Under the pieces are notes generated by a model, which was not told the origin of the DNA, searched no databases, and saw nothing but the letters and a program-made list of their open reading frames with translations. A DNA stretch of 64,000 nt from Phycisphaerales bacterium. Lineage in GTDB: Bacteria; Planctomycetota; Phycisphaerae; Phycisphaerales; UBA1924. Numbering within the stretch: the stretch's first letter is position 1; every line of letters begins with the position of its first letter. Positions 1-9,268 of this stretch are shown one piece after another. The position numbers and the translations under genes were made by a program. The DNA lies in assembly GCA_028279375.1 (NCBI GenBank), contig JANQNW010000016.1, positions 1-64,000 on the forward strand, in the 5' to 3' direction.

Positions 1-64
1 AATCACCGTCTGCAATCGCTAGGCTGCGTTGCTCGCAGCACTGCCACGCTCACCTGAGCACCCG

Positions 65-98
65 ACGGGCGGACCTCACCAGGTCCGGCCGTTTTTTT
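65..98 (+). terminator. Rho-independent terminator before the pilus operon
   Basis: A 12-bp stem (65-76 with 81-92, one G/G mismatch) with loop CACC is followed by seven Ts (92-98). It ends a gene lying mostly outside the window. Two frames close just upstream, with stops at 20-22 and 55-57, and I cannot tell which is the real gene end. The hairpin separates that gene from the pilus operon. Confidence 0.85.
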
Positions 99-204
99 CT
101 ATCCGAAGTGTGTGCCATCTTCGACGCTCGCCTCGACTCGCGACTCAATGCGCGTCGCCCGCAGGCCGACGATTCCCTTTCACAGACGGCGGGGGAGCTG
201 ATCG

Positions 205-849
205 ATGTCGAAGATCGGAGCGGCGATCGCCGCGGCAAGTCGTCCGGAGATCATCGTCGCCGCAGGCGCGGCGGCGGTCGTCGTGGGCGCCGGCGCCGTA
301 GTCGGTCCCCGCATGCTCCTGGGAGAGCCTGCCTCTGAGCCATCCCTCGTGTTCTCCGATCATGTGACGGCTGTCGAGCAGGAGGTCGCCGAGCGCATCA
401 AGGAGTTGCTCGAGAGTTGCCGCGGCGTTCTTCACGTTGCGGAATCAACGGAGAATCCAGCAATCGCGCTTTGGAAGGACGATGCGAGGGATCGAGGAAC
501 GATCAACCGGGATGAGGTCCTGATCCTTGCACACAATCGCGTGATGCATGCGCTCGAAGCGCACGAGGCGTCAAGCGATTCAGACAGCGATGCGCCGTCG
601 CCGGCGGTCCGATATGAGAACCTCTTCAGCGATCATCTGTCCGATATCTGGCGCGCGCTACCGGACGCATCTACTCATGTGATTGCGACGTCTGTATCGG
701 CGATGCACTTCAGGACGACGCCCGGCGGGGATGGTCAGGCGACGCTGGAGGTCCGGCTCACCTGGGATCAGGCGACGTCCGATGAGCCACACGAAGCAAT
801 GTTCAGTGTGGATCTGCCGACGGTCGAACGTGGAGGCCGCGGCATGTGA
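205..849 (+). CDS. Membrane-anchored protein of unknown function, first gene of pilus operon
   Basis: A 214-residue protein I do not recognise. Residues about 12-34 are an Ala/Gly/Val-rich membrane segment near the N-terminus. The rest is a hydrophilic, presumably periplasmic domain with a helical stretch (about 50-75) and a beta-rich C-terminal part. The ATG at 205 is preceded by a purine-rich ribosome site (GGGGGAG at 188-194). It opens a run of 15 co-directional genes and is followed 13 nt later by another small membrane protein, so I infer an accessory role in the type IV pilus/type II secretion machine. No family motif supports a more exact call. Confidence 0.7.
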   Translation: MSKIGAAIAAASRPEIIVAAGAAAVVVGAGAVVGPRMLLGEPASEPSLVFSDHVTAVEQEVAERIKELLESCRGVLHVAESTENPAIALWKDDARDRGTINRDEVLILAHNRVMHALEAHEASSDSDSDAPSPAVRYENLFSDHLSDIWRALPDASTHVIATSVSAMHFRTTPGGDGQATLEVRLTWDQATSDEPHEAMFSVDLPTVERGGRGM

Positions 850-862
850 CGGGAGCTTGCGC

Positions 863-1183
863 ATGGCAAGGCGATCCGAATCATCGAGCCGGTCTCGCAG
901 TTATCAGAATGTGATCCTGACTGTGATCGCCGCTTTCCTGGGTGTGCTCGCGCTCCAGGGTGGATCTGGCGCCCCGTCGATCAAGGAGGCGAGCGCCAGC
1001 CAGGGCTCCGGTCGAGCCGTGCGCGGCGGCGGCGGGCTCGCGAATCCTGCGCAACAGCGTCAGGAGTCAATCCATCAACTCCGCGACATCAACGAGCATC
1101 TCAAGAAGCTCATCAACGCGATCGAGGGCGAGGCCATCGACGTCAACGTCATCAGTATGCCGGCGGGGGCGGCTTCGGAGTGA
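863..1183 (+). CDS. Small membrane protein of unknown function
   Basis: A 106-residue protein. A basic N-terminus is followed by one membrane helix (about residues 14-31, VILTVIAAFLGVLALQ). A Gly/Ser-rich linker leads to an amphipathic helix (QESIHQLRDINEHLKKL) that could form a coiled coil. The open frame extends upstream to 683, but that part lies inside the previous gene. I start at ATG 863 because GGGAG sits at 851-855. It lies between an unrecognised membrane protein and a pseudopilin, so it may be a local assembly component of the secretion/pilus system; this rests on position only. Confidence 0.6.
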   Translation: MARRSESSSRSRSYQNVILTVIAAFLGVLALQGGSGAPSIKEASASQGSGRAVRGGGGLANPAQQRQESIHQLRDINEHLKKLINAIEGEAIDVNVISMPAGAASE

Positions 1184-1187
1184 TCCC

Positions 1188-1820
1188 ATGAGTTCCTGGA
1201 TCGTCACCAGAAGTGTTCTTCGCGGGCGCCAACTGATGCGCGCGCCCATACAGCGCGCGGCGTACACGCTCATCGAGCTGTTGCTCGTCGTCGCGATTCT
1301 CGGGCTTGCTGCGTCCATGGTGATCCCAGCGATGGGTCAGACGGGCGTGCTTCGGATTCAATCCGCGGTGCGCACACTCGTAGCGGACATCACGTTCGCG
1401 CAGGCTGACGCGCTGGCGTTCCAGTCCCGGCGCGTGATTGTCTTCGGACGCGTTGCGCAGTGGGACGCGGACGAAGCGGCCTGGACGACGGTCGAGGGCA
1501 ACGGCTACACGATCTACGCGCCGCCGCTGGGCGCCGCGGAGGTCGATCTTGACAACGACGTGATGTTCGATCCGTACAACCCGGATCAACCGTTGAGCAG
1601 GGACTTCTCAGAGGATCGATACGGCGGCGCGGTCGTGACGGATCCAGACTTCAATGAGACCGCGCAGCTGATCTACGACGAACTCGGCGGTCCGGTTGAG
1701 GGACTGACCAGTGACGACCCGGGGCTTCCTGGAAGCGTCTCAATCGTCGGTCCAGACGCGACGTTCGAGGTTCAGGTCGAGGCGTTCACCGGTCGTGTGA
1801 CCGTTGAGCAAGCGAGTTGA
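1188..1820 (+). CDS. GspH-like pseudopilin / type IV prepilin
   Basis: A 210-residue prepilin-like protein. After a short basic leader comes the class III signal AYTLIELLLVVAIL. Prepilin peptidase would cut after Ala and methylate Tyr, unusual compared with the common Gly/Phe, and Glu is at mature position +5. The following segment, including VRTLVADITFAQADALAF, fits the GspH/FimT minor pseudopilin fold. The open frame runs further upstream, but ATG 1188 directly after the previous gene gives the normal short leader. It is inserted in the inner membrane and incorporated into the pseudopilus or pilus tip. No major pilin gene is in the window. Confidence 0.85.
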   Translation: MSSWIVTRSVLRGRQLMRAPIQRAAYTLIELLLVVAILGLAASMVIPAMGQTGVLRIQSAVRTLVADITFAQADALAFQSRRVIVFGRVAQWDADEAAWTTVEGNGYTIYAPPLGAAEVDLDNDVMFDPYNPDQPLSRDFSEDRYGGAVVTDPDFNETAQLIYDELGGPVEGLTSDDPGLPGSVSIVGPDATFEVQVEAFTGRVTVEQAS

Positions 1821-1884
1821 TGGTTTGAGCATGCAAGACGCGAACGCCCAGGCGTGGGCTTTCCAAGTGCGAAAGTGAGTTGGC

Positions 1885-3084
1885 GTGTTCGGGAGCTTTC
1901 TCCAACCTGGATGTATGCCGATTGGCGTGGATATCGGCGCCGGCAGCGTGAAGCTGCTGCAGTTGCGTCGCGCCGGCGGCAAGCTCACCGTCGTCAATGG
2001 CGCCCGTGTGGACTTCGACCCGCAGACGGTCGGAGCGCCTCCGATGGAGAAGCTGGATGCGATCGCAGAGGGCGTCCGCGCCAAGCTCAATGCTGGTGGA
2101 TTCGTCGGTTCGTCCTGTGTTGTCTCGATCGATGATGAACTCCTTCGTATCCGTTCGGTGCGTCAGCCGAAGATGCCTCTCGAAGAAGCGGAGTCCGCTC
2201 TTCGTCTTGATGCGCCTGATCGGCTGGGGTTCGCGCCGGAGGACGGCGTCGAGATCGGCTGGCTTCGCGCGGGCGAGGTGCGTCACGGCGAAGACATCCG
2301 CGACGAGCTGATTCTCGTCGGAGCGTTCAGCGAGCAGGTGGACCAACTCGTGGACGCGGTCGTGCGCGGCGGACTACGACCGATCGCCGTCGAACCGGGG
2401 TTCCTCGCCTGTGCACGGTCGCTGAGCCGGACGTTTCGCCGGGCGAGCGACTCCGACACGGTTCGCCTTGTCGTGGAGATCGGCTATCGAAGCGCGGGCG
2501 TCATCGTGCTGCGCGGTTCCGATGTCGTCTTCTACAAGGCCATCCAGATTGGAGGCTCGCAATTCGACGCCCTGGTGGCGGAGCATCTCGAGATGGACCT
2601 CCCGGCGGCTGTCGAACTTCGTCGAACGCGCATTCGCGCGACCGCCATGAGCGCGGGCTCGCCCGTCGATGGACGTGTCGATCGCGCTGTGTTCGCCGCC
2701 GTTCGTCCGGTGCTGGACCAGTTGGCGAGCGAGGTTGCGCTCTGCCTTCGCTACTACACGGTCACCTTCCGAGGCCAACGACCGATCGCAGCGCTGCTCG
2801 TTGGTGGTGACGCCGGCGAGCCCGGTCTGGTGGATGTGATGTCCGGGGCGCTGAACGTGCCGACGGAGATCGCGCGACCGCTCGATGGTGTAGATTTGCG
2901 CGACGCCGGCGCGATGTTTGATCGACGATCGGGCAATCTTCCCGGCTGGTGTGTCGCGACGGGGCTCTCGCTGCAGGGAGATCTGCCGGGCCGTCGTCGT
3001 CCGTTGGTCGGACGGCGCACCGTGGACGCGGAGGTCTCTGAGGCGACAGCGGAGTCGGGGCAGGAAGCGAGGTCGGTCGCGTGA
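1885..3084 (+). CDS. pilM: Type IV pilus assembly protein PilM
   Basis: A 399-residue actin-like ATPase of the PilM family, which binds the cytoplasmic tail of PilN and anchors the inner-membrane alignment complex. The N-terminus MFGSFLQ...PIGVDIGAGSVKLLQL matches the typical PilM start, including the phosphate-1 loop DIGAGSVK. I therefore take GTG 1885; ATG 1915 is the alternative. Further actin-fold elements are VVEIGYRSAGVIVLRG and ALLVGGDAGEPGL. The C-terminal 35 residues are charged and probably disordered. Its stop overlaps the pilN start (GTGA at 3081-3084), which fits translational coupling. Confidence 0.9.
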   Translation: MFGSFLQPGCMPIGVDIGAGSVKLLQLRRAGGKLTVVNGARVDFDPQTVGAPPMEKLDAIAEGVRAKLNAGGFVGSSCVVSIDDELLRIRSVRQPKMPLEEAESALRLDAPDRLGFAPEDGVEIGWLRAGEVRHGEDIRDELILVGAFSEQVDQLVDAVVRGGLRPIAVEPGFLACARSLSRTFRRASDSDTVRLVVEIGYRSAGVIVLRGSDVVFYKAIQIGGSQFDALVAEHLEMDLPAAVELRRTRIRATAMSAGSPVDGRVDRAVFAAVRPVLDQLASEVALCLRYYTVTFRGQRPIAALLVGGDAGEPGLVDVMSGALNVPTEIARPLDGVDLRDAGAMFDRRSGNLPGWCVATGLSLQGDLPGRRRPLVGRRTVDAEVSEATAESGQEARSVA

Positions 3085-3743
3085 CGCAGTTCATCGACCT
3101 CATGCCGGAGTCTACGCGGAGAAAGCTCGGCCACAGCAGCCTGGTTCGGCGCTGGGCGCTGGGGTTCGTTTTCGCGATCACGATGATTGTGGTCTCGTCG
3201 TCGCTTGTCGGCGTCCTCGACCGGCGCGTTCGCGCCGAGGTTCAGACGCTCCGCGACATCGTTGACTTCAACGCCGACCAGAAGCGGCAGGCCGAGAAGC
3301 TTGTCGAGCAGATCGAATACCTGCAGCTCAAGATCGATCTCCACGATCGTCTGGTGCTTCCGATTCATCTGGCGGATGTGATCTCCGTAATCGGCGATCT
3401 GACGCCGGAGGACGTCTCGCTGACGGAGATGTCGCTGACGCCCCGCGAGAAGAAGCGGGCTCGAGGTCGTCGCGCAAGCCGCAAGAGTGACGGCGACTCG
3501 AAGAAGGACAAGGGGGTCCGACGCCTGATCGTTGAGTTGGAGGGCGTCGCCTCGAATGACTTCAAGCTTGCGGAGTTTGTCGGCGGCCTGGAATCTCATC
3601 CGCTCTTCTCGAAGGTGGGCGTCGATCAATCTCGCAAGATCGTCGTCAACGATCTCCCGGCGCGCGAATTCGGCGTGACGTGTGAGGTCGATCTCTCGCT
3701 TGGCTATCGATTCAGCGACGCGCTGGCGGAGGGATCACGATGA
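3081..3743 (+). CDS. pilN: PilN-like pilus assembly protein
   Basis: A 220-residue bitopic membrane protein. It has a short cytoplasmic N-terminus (MTQFIDLMPES, the place where PilN binds PilM), a membrane helix at about residues 26-45, a coiled-coil region (about 48-85) and a ferredoxin-like periplasmic domain. That domain is interrupted by a very basic insert (about 115-142, many Lys/Arg) not usual for PilN. The start is GTG 3081 overlapping pilM; the end overlaps pilO by 4 nt. The assignment rests on the pilM-N-O order plus topology rather than strong sequence identity. Confidence 0.8.
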   Translation: MTQFIDLMPESTRRKLGHSSLVRRWALGFVFAITMIVVSSSLVGVLDRRVRAEVQTLRDIVDFNADQKRQAEKLVEQIEYLQLKIDLHDRLVLPIHLADVISVIGDLTPEDVSLTEMSLTPREKKRARGRRASRKSDGDSKKDKGVRRLIVELEGVASNDFKLAEFVGGLESHPLFSKVGVDQSRKIVVNDLPAREFGVTCEVDLSLGYRFSDALAEGSR

Positions 3744-4345
3744 AGCCTTCGATCAACCTGACCATGACGATGTGGATGTGCGGCCTCATCGCGCTCTCGT
3801 TCGGCGTGCTCGTGTATCCGAACCTGGCGTCGATCCAGCGCCTGAAGGCCGAGAAGATCGATCTGAAGGAGCGTGTGGCTCGCTCAGACGACGGCGCCGC
3901 GAAGCTCCGGGATCTGAGCGCCCAGCTCATCGAATCGAAGCGTGTGCTCGCTGACGAGACGACACCGATTCCGGAGGATGGCGACATCGCCGGTCTGATT
4001 CGGGAACTGACGAGCCGTCTCGAGTCGATGAATGTGCGCGAGCGTGAGATCACGACCGGCAGTCCGATTCGACATGAGGATGCGTCGTCGATGCCCATGT
4101 CCGTGTCGATGACGGGAGGTTTCGTCAGCGTGTTCGACACGATTCAGTGGGCCGAGCGTCTGCCCCGCCTCGTGCGCGTGCAGCGCGTGAAAATCAAGCG
4201 CCCTTTGAACAAGGACGGCGTTGAATCACGTGCCACGGGTCCGGTGGAGGCTGATCTGCTGCTTGATGTGATGTTCGCGCCGAGGTCGTTCGGCCCTCCG
4301 CCGGAAGGTCTGATCGCCGGCGTTGACACGGAGGGGGACGAATGA
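3740..4345 (+). CDS. pilO: PilO-like pilus assembly protein
   Basis: A 201-residue protein with a membrane helix near the N-terminus (about residues 8-25), a coiled coil (about 30-75) and a C-terminal alpha/beta domain, the PilO layout. PilO heterodimerises with PilN in the periplasm and links the inner-membrane platform to PilP and the secretin. It starts at ATG 3740 inside the pilN stop and ends with an ATGA overlap with the next gene at 4342-4345. Called from topology and gene order. Confidence 0.8.
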   Translation: MKPSINLTMTMWMCGLIALSFGVLVYPNLASIQRLKAEKIDLKERVARSDDGAAKLRDLSAQLIESKRVLADETTPIPEDGDIAGLIRELTSRLESMNVREREITTGSPIRHEDASSMPMSVSMTGGFVSVFDTIQWAERLPRLVRVQRVKIKRPLNKDGVESRATGPVEADLLLDVMFAPRSFGPPPEGLIAGVDTEGDE

Positions 4346-4968
4346 AGCGCTCACTCATCGAGTTGTGGGTTCGCGTGACGTCCGACCGACGGAAGGCCAG
4401 CGTGCTTGGTGCGCTCTTGATCATCGCCGGCGGCATGTGGCTGCGCACGATGCTGATCGCTGACAACGCGCCGCGGAAAGCGCGTGCGTCCGTAAACTCG
4501 AAGATCGCGTCCATCGACGCGGGTGAAGGTTCCGGAAACTCGATCGGCGACCGGGAAAAGTCAAAGAGGCTTCGCATCGAGATCCCCGCGCCACCGGCTC
4601 TGGATCGCGATCTTTTCGCACTGAGCGCCAGGTACTTTTCCTTGTCCTCCCAGACGGAAGCGCCTGCTCAGGAGCCCCCAAAGTCCGCACAAGGAACTGT
4701 CGAAAATCCGCATGAGCAGGAGCTTCTGCGCCAGCAGGCGCTCGTGCGCAGGATCAATGAAGAGGCCGCGGAACTGCGGCTGAGGAGCACGATCGTGGGC
4801 GCGAATCCCTTTGCAGTCATCGAGAGCGGCGCGTCCGGCAAGTCGTCGGGCATGGTCGTCGGTCTTGGCGGCACGATTCGCGGCTTCCAACTTGTTGAGG
4901 TTCGTTCGCGCTCTGTCGTGCTCGAGAAGAGCGGAGTCCAGGTGGAGCTGGGCCTGCCGCTGCCGTAA
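4342..4968 (+). CDS. PilP/GspC-like linker protein
   Basis: A 208-residue bitopic protein. It has an N-terminal membrane helix (about residues 20-38), a long Pro/Glu/Ala-rich periplasmic linker and a small C-terminal beta domain (about 140-208) including LRSTIVGANPFAVIESG and GFQLVEVRSRSVVLEKSG. That arrangement is seen in GspC homology-region and PilP domains, which bind the N0 domain of the secretin. Unlike classical PilP there is no lipobox, so it resembles GspC more in anchoring. It sits between pilO and the secretin gene, as expected for either. Confidence 0.7.
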   Translation: MKRSLIELWVRVTSDRRKASVLGALLIIAGGMWLRTMLIADNAPRKARASVNSKIASIDAGEGSGNSIGDREKSKRLRIEIPAPPALDRDLFALSARYFSLSSQTEAPAQEPPKSAQGTVENPHEQELLRQQALVRRINEEAAELRLRSTIVGANPFAVIESGASGKSSGMVVGLGGTIRGFQLVEVRSRSVVLEKSGVQVELGLPLP

Positions 4969-5020
4969 GGCGTGTCCGAGAGAGATGGCCGCCTGCACGG
5001 CGCCCGGAGGAGTTGAGGAG

Positions 5021-7927
5021 ATGTTCAAAAGCATCAGCAAGAGCCACCGCGCTGTCATTCGCCCTGCAGGTTCGGTTTGCGCCGCCTGGCTGGTCCTGGC
5101 TGCCGGGGCAGGGCAGGCAATCGCGCAGTCGGAACTCGACCCGTTCAACACGGCGAAGGCGTCGGACGCCGATGTCAGCGTCAGCGAGTTCCTGACCGTT
5201 GATCTGCATGTTCAGGACGAAGATCTGGCGAACGTTCTCCAGATGCTCTCCCTGCAGAGCCAGCGGAACATTGTCGTCTCCAATACGGTTTCGGCGACTG
5301 TCTCCGCGAACCTCTACGACGTGACGTTCTATGAGGCGCTCGACGCCATTCTGAATGTCAACGGCTATGGCTACGTGGAGCGCGGGAACTTCATCTATGT
5401 CTATACGCTCGAGGAGATCCAGGAGATCGAGCGCGCGGCCCGGAAGGTCGTTGCCAAGGTCATCCAGCTTGATTACCTCAATGCGAACGACGCGGCGGAG
5501 TTCGTCTCGCCGCTCCTGTCTGAAGTTGGTCAGATCAAGACCAACGGCGATCCGGACACATTCAGCATTCCCGAAGGCACGCCGGTTGGCGACGAATCCT
5601 TCGCCCTGTCCGCGACGCTCACGGTCTTCGACTATCCCGAGCATCTCGAAGAGATCGAGGCGCTCCTGCAGCAGCTCGATACGCGTCCGTCCCAGGTGCT
5701 CGTCGAGGCGACGATTCTGCAGAGCAGCCTGACAGAGGACAACGCGTTCGGCGTCGACTTCTCGATCATCGGCGATGTCGACTTCACCGACTTCATGAAC
5801 ACCGGCGGTCCGCTGTCGCCCGCTCAGGCGCTTCGTCTCGGTGGTTCTGGCGCATCGGGTGAGGGCTTCTCACCGTCGGATGACAGCGGTACGGGTGTCG
5901 TGAGTTCGCCGGGCCGCACCGACGGTCCCGCGACATTCAAGCTCGGCATCGTTGAAGGCGACTTCTCGCTCTTCCTGCGACTGCTCGATGAGGTCTCGGA
6001 CACGCAGATTCTCTCGAATCCGAAGGTGCTGACGCTGAATCGACAGCCGGCGCGCGTCCTGGTTGGCGCCCGAATCGGCTATCTGAATACGACATCGACC
6101 GAGACCTCGACGACGCAGACTGTCGAGTTCCTCGACACCGGTACACAGCTTGCGTTCCGCCCGTTCGTTTCGAACGACGGCTTCATCCGCATGGAGCTCA
6201 ACCCATCCGTTTCCGAAGGTCTCATTCGTGAGGCGACGGATGTGACGGGCGCCGTCGTCACGATTCCGGACGAGTTGACGCAGGAACTGACGACGAACGT
6301 GATCGTTCGCGACGGCAACACGATCGTGCTCGGCGGACTCTTCAAGGAGTCCACGACTCTCGGTCGTCGCCAGGTTCCGATTCTCGGTGACATTCCGATC
6401 ATCGGCGCCGCATTCCGCGGTCACGAAGACTCAATCGATCGTTCGGAGATCATCTTCATGATCACACCGACGATCATGAACGACGACGTCCTGCTCGAGC
6501 AGGGCCTTCGCGCCGAGGCGACGATCGAGGATCTGCGCGCGGGGGCCCGAGAGGGTCTGCTTCCCTTCAGCCGTGAGCGCATGACAGCTCAGCTGAATGT
6601 CGAGGCCGAGCGCCTCGCGCAGGAAGGCGACTCACAGAAGGCGTTCTGGAAGGTCAGCCGTTCGCTCGAGCTCAATCCGTCACAGGCGAGCGCCATCCAG
6701 CTTCGTCGCCGCCTCGTCAATGATCCAGAGGTCTGGCCGAGCGGCAGTCTGCTCGAGGATGTGATCACAGGCGAGATGGACGAGAAGCTCGGTGACGTCG
6801 AGCGACTCCAGCTTGACGAAAGTGGCAATCCGGTCGGTCAGATTCCGTCCGCCTTCGGTGAATCGAAGACGCACGAGATCGTGTCAGCTCCGATCTGGTC
6901 AGGACCGGAGGTCTCGGACACCGAGCCCGCGGTCGCGAACTCCGAGTCGAAGGCCGGACGAACCGCTGACGCAGAGTCAACCGGGGTCGTGAGTGGCGAC
7001 ACATTCCTCGATCTCGAGGATTGGTCAGAGATCGAGAACGATCCGCCCATGACGCTCGAGACGACACCGTCCAACGCACATGCGGACGCGACGACTCCAA
7101 GTGTGTACGAGGACAACTCCGTCAAGGACGCTGATGACCTGCATCTGACCGTGACGATCGTTCCGAGCGAGAGCGCCGGCCAGGCGAACGCGCCGCTTTC
7201 GATCGAGCCGGACGATGAGAAGAGCGAGGTGACGACGGCGTCGACGCCGCGCCCCGTGCAGGGTGTCTTCCCGCCGCCGGAGTACACCGATCCGATCGTC
7301 GCCGACGCCGAGGCGTCCGACGAGCAGTCGAATCCGATCGAGGACTTCGTGATCGCTGAGGGCGAGATCGAACTGCCTGAGATCGAGGAGACAACTGTCG
7401 AATCATCTGACGGTACGCACGGTCCGGTGCTCGCAGAGTCCGAAGGCGTGCGCTACGAAGGTCCGATCCGATTCGATCCGGAGCGTCCGGAGATCGATCC
7501 GATGGGTCACGAGAGCGAGGATGCCGACTTCGCGACAGCAGGCGCGAACATCCCGCCGCAGGGACGCACGGGCGGTTTCGTGCCCGCGCTCGAACTCGTG
7601 CAGATCCCAGTTCCCGAGACGGAGATTCCAGAGGAGCCCGCCGAGACGGTCGCCGAGATCGAGGCTGAGGACGAGCCCTTCGGTCCATTCGTCGATGCGA
7701 CGACGGCGCCTCCCGGCCTGTCGAGCTCGTTCCCGCTTCCCTTCTGGCTGGACCCGGACTGGATGCTGGTGATGCAGGACGACGAGGACTCGAAGCCCTT
7801 CGAGATGGCCTCGGACGAAGAGCCGATCTTCCGCGGCTTCTGGCGCAAGGTGCGCGAAGGCGTGACGGATGAGCCGCTCGAGCCCGAGACCGCCATCTCC
7901 GAGGTCGTTGAGGATCCGGAAGACTGA
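5021..7927 (+). CDS. Secretin (PilQ/GspD family) with long acidic C-terminal extension
   Basis: A 968-residue outer-membrane secretin. A signal peptide (about residues 1-36, ending AIAQ) precedes an N0/STN domain (about 50-120, VDLHVQDEDLANVLQMLS), an N1-type repeat (about 145-230) and the secretin core (about 230-490) with the family signature VPILGDIPIIGAAFR. After the core there is a helical TPR-like stretch (about 515-570). About 380 further residues are acidic, low-complexity and Ser/Thr/Glu/Pro-rich, ending in a more hydrophobic part (FPLPFWLDPDW). ATG 5021 is chosen because GGAGG at 5006-5010 and GAGGAG at 5015-5020 precede it; the frame is open further upstream, inside the previous gene. 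The tail is unusual for the family. Confidence 0.9.
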   Translation: MFKSISKSHRAVIRPAGSVCAAWLVLAAGAGQAIAQSELDPFNTAKASDADVSVSEFLTVDLHVQDEDLANVLQMLSLQSQRNIVVSNTVSATVSANLYDVTFYEALDAILNVNGYGYVERGNFIYVYTLEEIQEIERAARKVVAKVIQLDYLNANDAAEFVSPLLSEVGQIKTNGDPDTFSIPEGTPVGDESFALSATLTVFDYPEHLEEIEALLQQLDTRPSQVLVEATILQSSLTEDNAFGVDFSIIGDVDFTDFMNTGGPLSPAQALRLGGSGASGEGFSPSDDSGTGVVSSPGRTDGPATFKLGIVEGDFSLFLRLLDEVSDTQILSNPKVLTLNRQPARVLVGARIGYLNTTSTETSTTQTVEFLDTGTQLAFRPFVSNDGFIRMELNPSVSEGLIREATDVTGAVVTIPDELTQELTTNVIVRDGNTIVLGGLFKESTTLGRRQVPILGDIPIIGAAFRGHEDSIDRSEIIFMITPTIMNDDVLLEQGLRAEATIEDLRAGAREGLLPFSRERMTAQLNVEAERLAQEGDSQKAFWKVSRSLELNPSQASAIQLRRRLVNDPEVWPSGSLLEDVITGEMDEKLGDVERLQLDESGNPVGQIPSAFGESKTHEIVSAPIWSGPEVSDTEPAVANSESKAGRTADAESTGVVSGDTFLDLEDWSEIENDPPMTLETTPSNAHADATTPSVYEDNSVKDADDLHLTVTIVPSESAGQANAPLSIEPDDEKSEVTTASTPRPVQGVFPPPEYTDPIVADAEASDEQSNPIEDFVIAEGEIELPEIEETTVESSDGTHGPVLAESEGVRYEGPIRFDPERPEIDPMGHESEDADFATAGANIPPQGRTGGFVPALELVQIPVPETEIPEEPAETVAEIEAEDEPFGPFVDATTAPPGLSSSFPLPFWLDPDWMLVMQDDEDSKPFEMASDEEPIFRGFWRKVREGVTDEPLEPETAISEVVEDPED

Positions 7928-7990
7928 GTGAATCGCGCTCCTGCGGGGCGCCTGGATGCCGGCACGAATCGCCCGGCGATGGAGTTGAAG

Positions 7991-9217
7991 ATGAGCATGG
8001 CTCGATCGAAGTTCAAGGTTGCTGCCGGGATCGCTGGGTGTGTCCTGAGCGCGTTCACTCTGACCGGGTGTGGCGTCGGAAAGGGCGCGTACACCTCCGA
8101 GGGTGCAGCGATTGCGCAGGAGCGTATGAACACGCTTCATGCGGCGAACGCCTGGGACATGGCTCGACAGCAGTTCCTCGCCGGCGATCTTCGCAAGGCG
8201 ATGAAGAACGTCGATGAGTCGATCGAGATCAACCCGGCGGTGCCGAAGTCGCACTCATTGCGCGGGCGCATCCTGATTGAGTTGGGTTCCCTTGACCAGG
8301 CAGTTGACTCATTCAAGAAGGCGCTCGCCACCGACCCGACGTTCTACGAGGCTTACTACTATCTCGGATTCATCAACGAGCGCTTCAGCAAGTTCCAGGA
8401 AGCGCTCGAACACTACCAGACGGCGTCCTCGCTGGCGCCTTCCAATCCGCAGTATGTGCTCGCCGCATCGGAGATGTTGATTGAGCTCGAGCGTCTCAAG
8501 GAGGCGGAGGAGCTGCTCAACAGCCGGCGCTCGACATTTGAGCACAGCGCCGGTCTGCGGCAGACGCTCGGCCACATTTTGATGATGCGCGATCAGCCGG
8601 AGAAGGCGGTTGAGGTGTTCAACGAAGCCCGCCTGCTCGCGCCGGATGATGTCTCGATCTACGAGGATCTTCTCCTGGCCCAGATCGCATCCGGCGACTT
8701 CGCCGACGCGGAGTATTCCGTTCGCCGACTGCTTCAGAATCCGGAATATGAAGACCGGATCGATCTGCAGCATGCGCGGGCTCGCTGTCTGAAGGAACTC
8801 GATAGACCGACGGAAGCTCGCAGCATTCTCCTGAAGCTCATACGGACAGATCTCGGGCAGAGCGATGTCCAGGTCTGGATCGATCTCGGCGAGGTGGCGC
8901 TGAAGGTCCGTGACTTCAATCGTGTGAGGCTCGTCGCTGCCCGGCTCGTCTCGATCGCGCCCAGTAAGCCAGAGGGCTATCTCTTCATGGCGATGTACCA
9001 GCGAGAGCAGGGGAGCCTGAAGGCGGCGTTGAGCAGCCTGAATCAGGCGATTGCGCGCTCCGACGGTGACGCGACGGTGTTCATGCTTCGCGGCCTCATT
9101 CTCATGGATCTCGGCCGTCCGGACCTGGCCGCGCAGAGCTTCAACGACGCCGTGGCGCTTGATCCGTCGAACACGACGGCGCATCAGATGCTCTCGAGTG
9201 TGCCTGACGACGAGTAG
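7991..9217 (+). CDS. TPR-repeat lipoprotein (PilF/PilW-like pilotin candidate)
   Basis: A 408-residue exported lipoprotein. The signal peptide ends in the lipobox LTGC (Cys27), and about ten tetratricopeptide repeats follow (for example SLRGRILIELGSLDQAVDSF and AYYYLGFINERFSKFQEALE). The frame is open from GTG 7928, but ATG 7991 has GGAG six bases upstream and gives a proper signal peptide. In type IV pilus and type II systems a small TPR lipoprotein (PilF/PilW) pilots the secretin. This one is longer than usual but follows the secretin gene directly, so a pilotin or secretin-scaffold role is inferred. Confidence 0.8.
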   Translation: MSMARSKFKVAAGIAGCVLSAFTLTGCGVGKGAYTSEGAAIAQERMNTLHAANAWDMARQQFLAGDLRKAMKNVDESIEINPAVPKSHSLRGRILIELGSLDQAVDSFKKALATDPTFYEAYYYLGFINERFSKFQEALEHYQTASSLAPSNPQYVLAASEMLIELERLKEAEELLNSRRSTFEHSAGLRQTLGHILMMRDQPEKAVEVFNEARLLAPDDVSIYEDLLLAQIASGDFADAEYSVRRLLQNPEYEDRIDLQHARARCLKELDRPTEARSILLKLIRTDLGQSDVQVWIDLGEVALKVRDFNRVRLVAARLVSIAPSKPEGYLFMAMYQREQGSLKAALSSLNQAIARSDGDATVFMLRGLILMDLGRPDLAAQSFNDAVALDPSNTTAHQMLSSVPDDE

Positions 9218-9268
9218 TGACGACTGGAGAGAAGGACCGGAGTTTCTGGAAGGAGTCGGGGTAGCAAA

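Noticed and set aside
1-57. 3' end of an upstream gene
   Set aside because: Two frames end before the terminator (stops at 20-22 and 55-57) and neither can be assigned from so few codons.
4811-5020. Upstream extension of the secretin frame
   Set aside because: Lies inside the PilP/GspC-like gene and would hide the signal peptide; ATG 5021 has a good ribosome site.
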